A stretch of 64,000 bases of DNA from Mesorhizobium helmanticense (GTDB lineage: Bacteria > Pseudomonadota > Alphaproteobacteria > Rhizobiales > Rhizobiaceae). Made by a program: the position numbers and the translations under genes. The DNA is taken from assembly GCF_003034915.1 (NCBI RefSeq), contig NZ_PZJX01000038.1:107698-171697 (forward strand). Reading direction: 5' to 3'. The notes beneath the pieces are model-generated. The model did not search any database. It worked only from the letters and a program-made list of their open reading frames with translations, and had not been told where the DNA came from. Shown here piece after piece: positions 62,285 to 64,000 of the stretch (positions are counted from its first letter, which is position 1; each line of letters opens with the position of its first letter).

Positions 62285-62309
62285 GGTGAATGGGGAATGG
62301 GCGGTAGTG

Positions 62310-62372
62310 AGTAGGCAGTAGTGAAGGTTTCAGGAATGGCCATCAGCCATTCGATGCTCCCTACTGCCTACT
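62310..62372. repeat. nested inverted repeat between binding protein and permease genes
   Basis: Outer arms AGTAGGCAGTAG (62310-62321) and CTACTGCCTACT (62361-62372) are perfect 12-bp complements. Inside lies GAATGGC/GCCATTC (62334-62340 and 62346-62352) with a 5-nt loop. The adjoining bases are made of GAATGGG/AGTAG-like units, a texture I recall from rhizobial intergenic repeats. In a transporter operon it could stabilise the upstream binding-protein mRNA or attenuate the permeases. Confidence 0.7.
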
Positions 62373-62381
62373 TCCTATTTG

Positions 62382-63170
62382 TCAGTGATCCTTCTTCCAA
62401 GCGTCGGAATTGACCCAGTAGTCGAGATTCTTCTGCAAGCGGCCGTCGATGCTGACCTGGTCGAGGAACAGGTTCATCCAAACCAGCAGGTCCGGCTCGT
62501 CATAGCGGGTGGCGAAGGCCAGCGGCTCCTTCGACAGCAGGTCCGGCATGATGGTGAAGCTGCCGGCCGGATAGGCGGTCGACTGGCCCTTGACCGCCGA
62601 GACGTCATTGACGCCGCAATCGGCCTGGCCGTTGTTGACGGCGTCGAGCAGCAGCGGGCCGCCGCCCTTGTAGCTCTTGATGTCGGCGTCCGGGAAGGCG
62701 TTCTTGGCTTCCTTCTCGCCGGTGGCGCCGAGCAGCACGGCAATCTTGGTGCCCTTGGCCTTGCAGTCCTCGGTGGTCTTGAACTTGCTGTCAGCCTTGG
62801 TGAAGACGGTGCTGCCCGTATACATGTATGGTTTGGTGAAGGCGACCTTCATGCCGCGCGCCAGCGTCGGCGTCATGTCGGCGACCAGAAGATCGGCCTT
62901 GCCCGACAACAGCGCCGGGATCAGCCCGTCCCAGTCGAAATCGAGGAAGGTGATCTTGACGCCCATTTCCTTGGCCATCAGTTCGGCGAGTTCGACCGAA
63001 CTGCCGGTGCGTTCGCCGGCCGCGCCAACCAGCGAGAAGGGCGGTCCTTGCGTCTGCACGGCGACGCGCAGTTCGCCGCGCTTGGTGATGTCGTCGAGCG
63101 TTCCGGCGCTGGCAGCGGTGGTGAGGCCGGCGAGCGCGAGGCCGGCGATGAAAAGCTTGGCAATCTTCAT
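62382..63170 (-). CDS. polar amino-acid ABC transporter periplasmic binding protein
   Basis: A 262-residue SBP_bac_3 protein. ATG 63170 has an AAGGAGGAA site and begins a signal peptide (MKIAKLFIAGLALAGLTTAAS). Family elements: RGELRVAVQTQGPPFSLVGAAGERTGSSVELAELMAKEMGVKI, DWDGLIPALLSGKADLLVADMT and TRYDEPDLLVWMNLFLDQ. The ligand is an amino acid or related cation/zwitterion, not further defined. It lies next to a saccharopine-dehydrogenase-like gene, so a lysine-type or other amino-acid substrate is conceivable. Confidence 0.93.
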   Translation of the reverse strand: MKIAKLFIAGLALAGLTTAASAGTLDDITKRGELRVAVQTQGPPFSLVGAAGERTGSSVELAELMAKEMGVKITFLDFDWDGLIPALLSGKADLLVADMTPTLARGMKVAFTKPYMYTGSTVFTKADSKFKTTEDCKAKGTKIAVLLGATGEKEAKNAFPDADIKSYKGGGPLLLDAVNNGQADCGVNDVSAVKGQSTAYPAGSFTIMPDLLSKEPLAFATRYDEPDLLVWMNLFLDQVSIDGRLQKNLDYWVNSDAWKKDH

Positions 63171-63284
63171 TTGGGCATTCCTCCTTGTCGTTGTTGTTCC
63201 ACTTTGTTGTTTCACCCATTTGGGGGTGCTTTTTGAGCGGCAGCGCCGTTGCCGGCGGCAACCACCGTTCGAAAATCGGTCTCC

Positions 63285-64000
63285 TCAGTCCCAGCCGACC
63301 GTTTCGGATACCCGTATACCGCGCCTGGCCAGTTCGTTGAGGAAGCGGCCGTCGGGCACGTGCAGCAACGGGTTGAGCAGGCCGGGCGTGGCGATCTCGC
63401 CGCGCGCCAGCATCTGCGCGACGATGCTTGCGGGATAGCCGACGCCGAGGCTCATGCCGAACAGGCCGGAAGCGAGGTCGCGTTCGATGATCAGGTCCGA
63501 GGTCACCGTCTTGCGGCGGCCGCCTAGCGTGCCGGCAAAGACATTGCGCATCACGCACAGGTCCTTCTCGTCGGCGCCATATTGCAGTTGCGGGCCGAGC
63601 AGGCGGCCGAGAAATTCGCGTGGGCTTGAGCCGGTGCCGGGCACCTTGTCCTCCGAGAGGAAGCCCAGTTCCTTCAGCGGCGCCCAGAACGCCGACCATC
63701 CCGGCCAGCGCAGCGAAAAGCGGCCTGAGCGCTGCAGCCCCCTGGCGGCGGCAAGCATCTCGACATAGTGCGGCGCATCGCCATTGGGGAAGGCTTCCAA
63801 TTGGCCCAACCCGGCGACCTCGATCTGGTGGATGAAGCGGTTGTCGTGCTGACGGCTGGCCGGCACCTCGACCCGCTTGCCGTCCTCGATCAGCACGCTG
63901 TCGCGGTTCTGGCTGACCAGGACCATGTCGAAGTTCCAGCTCACCTTGTAGCACAGCGGCTTGGCCATCGCCTTCGGCTCGGGGATGCCGCCGCAGTAGG
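63285..64000 (-). CDS. saccharopine dehydrogenase-like oxidoreductase (5' end beyond window)
   Basis: The C-terminal 238 residues of a saccharopine dehydrogenase/lysine-dehydrogenase-like protein; the frame is open to the window edge, so the N-terminal Rossmann fold is outside. The first visible residues YCGGIPEPKAMAKPLCYKVSWNFDMVLVSQN match the family's CGGxP...YKxSW block. Later segments are DGKRVEVPASRQ, IEVAGLGQLEAFPNGDAPHYVEML and TSDLIIERDLASGLFGMSLGVGYPASIVAQML. An internal ATG at 63968 is not the likely start. It probably acts on an amino acid imported by the adjacent transporter. Confidence 0.82.
   Translation of the reverse strand, partial: YCGGIPEPKAMAKPLCYKVSWNFDMVLVSQNRDSVLIEDGKRVEVPASRQHDNRFIHQIEVAGLGQLEAFPNGDAPHYVEMLAAARGLQRSGRFSLRWPGWSAFWAPLKELGFLSEDKVPGTGSSPREFLGRLLGPQLQYGADEKDLCVMRNVFAGTLGGRRKTVTSDLIIERDLASGLFGMSLGVGYPASIVAQMLARGEIATPGLLNPLLHVPDGRFLNELARRGIRVSETVGWD

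Noticed and set aside
63213..63234. Hairpin CACCC/GGGTG followed by a T run, resembling a terminator on the plus strand
   Set aside because: No plus-strand gene ends here. On the minus strand, where the genes lie, no T run follows the hairpin.

Overview
The window reads as a chromosomal segment of a high-GC alphaproteobacterium, most likely a Mesorhizobium-like member of the Rhizobiales. This rests on gene content: many ABC uptake systems, GntR/FCD and AraC regulators, a split transketolase, hydantoinase/oxoprolinase pairs, a YkuD/DUF2778 protein and short rhizobial hypothetical proteins. No rRNA, intact tRNA, CRISPR array, phage or IS element was recognised. The species call is an inference from family content, not a database match.

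Layout. (a) 1-5300: a SCO1/SenC copper chaperone (cut by the left edge) downstream of a methanethiol oxidase/SBP56 gene, divergent from a winged-helix/alpha-beta hydrolase fusion; then a 54-residue proline-rich protein, a conserved hypothetical, acylphosphatase and a small secreted protein. (b) 5570-24100: a catabolic island with two GntR/FCD regulators, a two-subunit transketolase, two class III aminotransferases, a class IV aminotransferase, an SDR, an FAD oxidoreductase, a SnoaL-like protein, a TorT-like binding protein with an ABC ATPase and two permeases, and a HyuA/HyuB pair. The heptamer ATAAGAT recurs in three promoter regions here and suggests one regulon. (c) 24136-33140: an EamA exporter, a YkoF-like thiamine-precursor-binding protein under a TPP riboswitch, and a hydroxamate-siderophore locus (receptor, binding protein, fused permease, siderophore-interacting reductase) with an AraC regulator but no ATPase gene. 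(d) 33188-41130: a ribose-type ABC operon with ribokinase, RbsD and an unusual PanB-like protein, then a phytanoyl-CoA-dioxygenase-family gene divergent from an AraC regulator. (e) 41252-45730: a BBE-type flavoenzyme and a copper-response locus: CueR, a cytochrome c'-like protein and a multicopper oxidase, with CueR-type operators in 19-bp-spacer promoters and a truncated YqaA-like fragment. (f) 46132-56100: an L,D-transpeptidase-like protein, a ThuA/Gfo-Idh pair, a GFA protein, and a cluster of an N-formylglutamate amidohydrolase-like protein, a DUF1704 QEGLA metallopeptidase-like protein, a glutathione-synthase-like ATP-grasp and an SLC13 transporter. (g) 56342-59976: a small module of DUF302, two alpha/beta hydrolases and an AraC regulator, next to a tRNA 3'-end-like remnant. 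(h) 60167-64000: a polar amino-acid ABC transporter and a saccharopine-dehydrogenase-like gene cut by the right edge.

Best candidates for undescribed biology: the amidohydrolase/DUF1704/ATP-grasp/SLC13 cluster; the ATAAGAT-linked transketolase/aminotransferase/hydantoinase island, which could degrade a lactam- or hydantoin-like nitrogen compound; and the PanB-like protein that appears to have lost PanB metal ligands inside a pentose-type operon.
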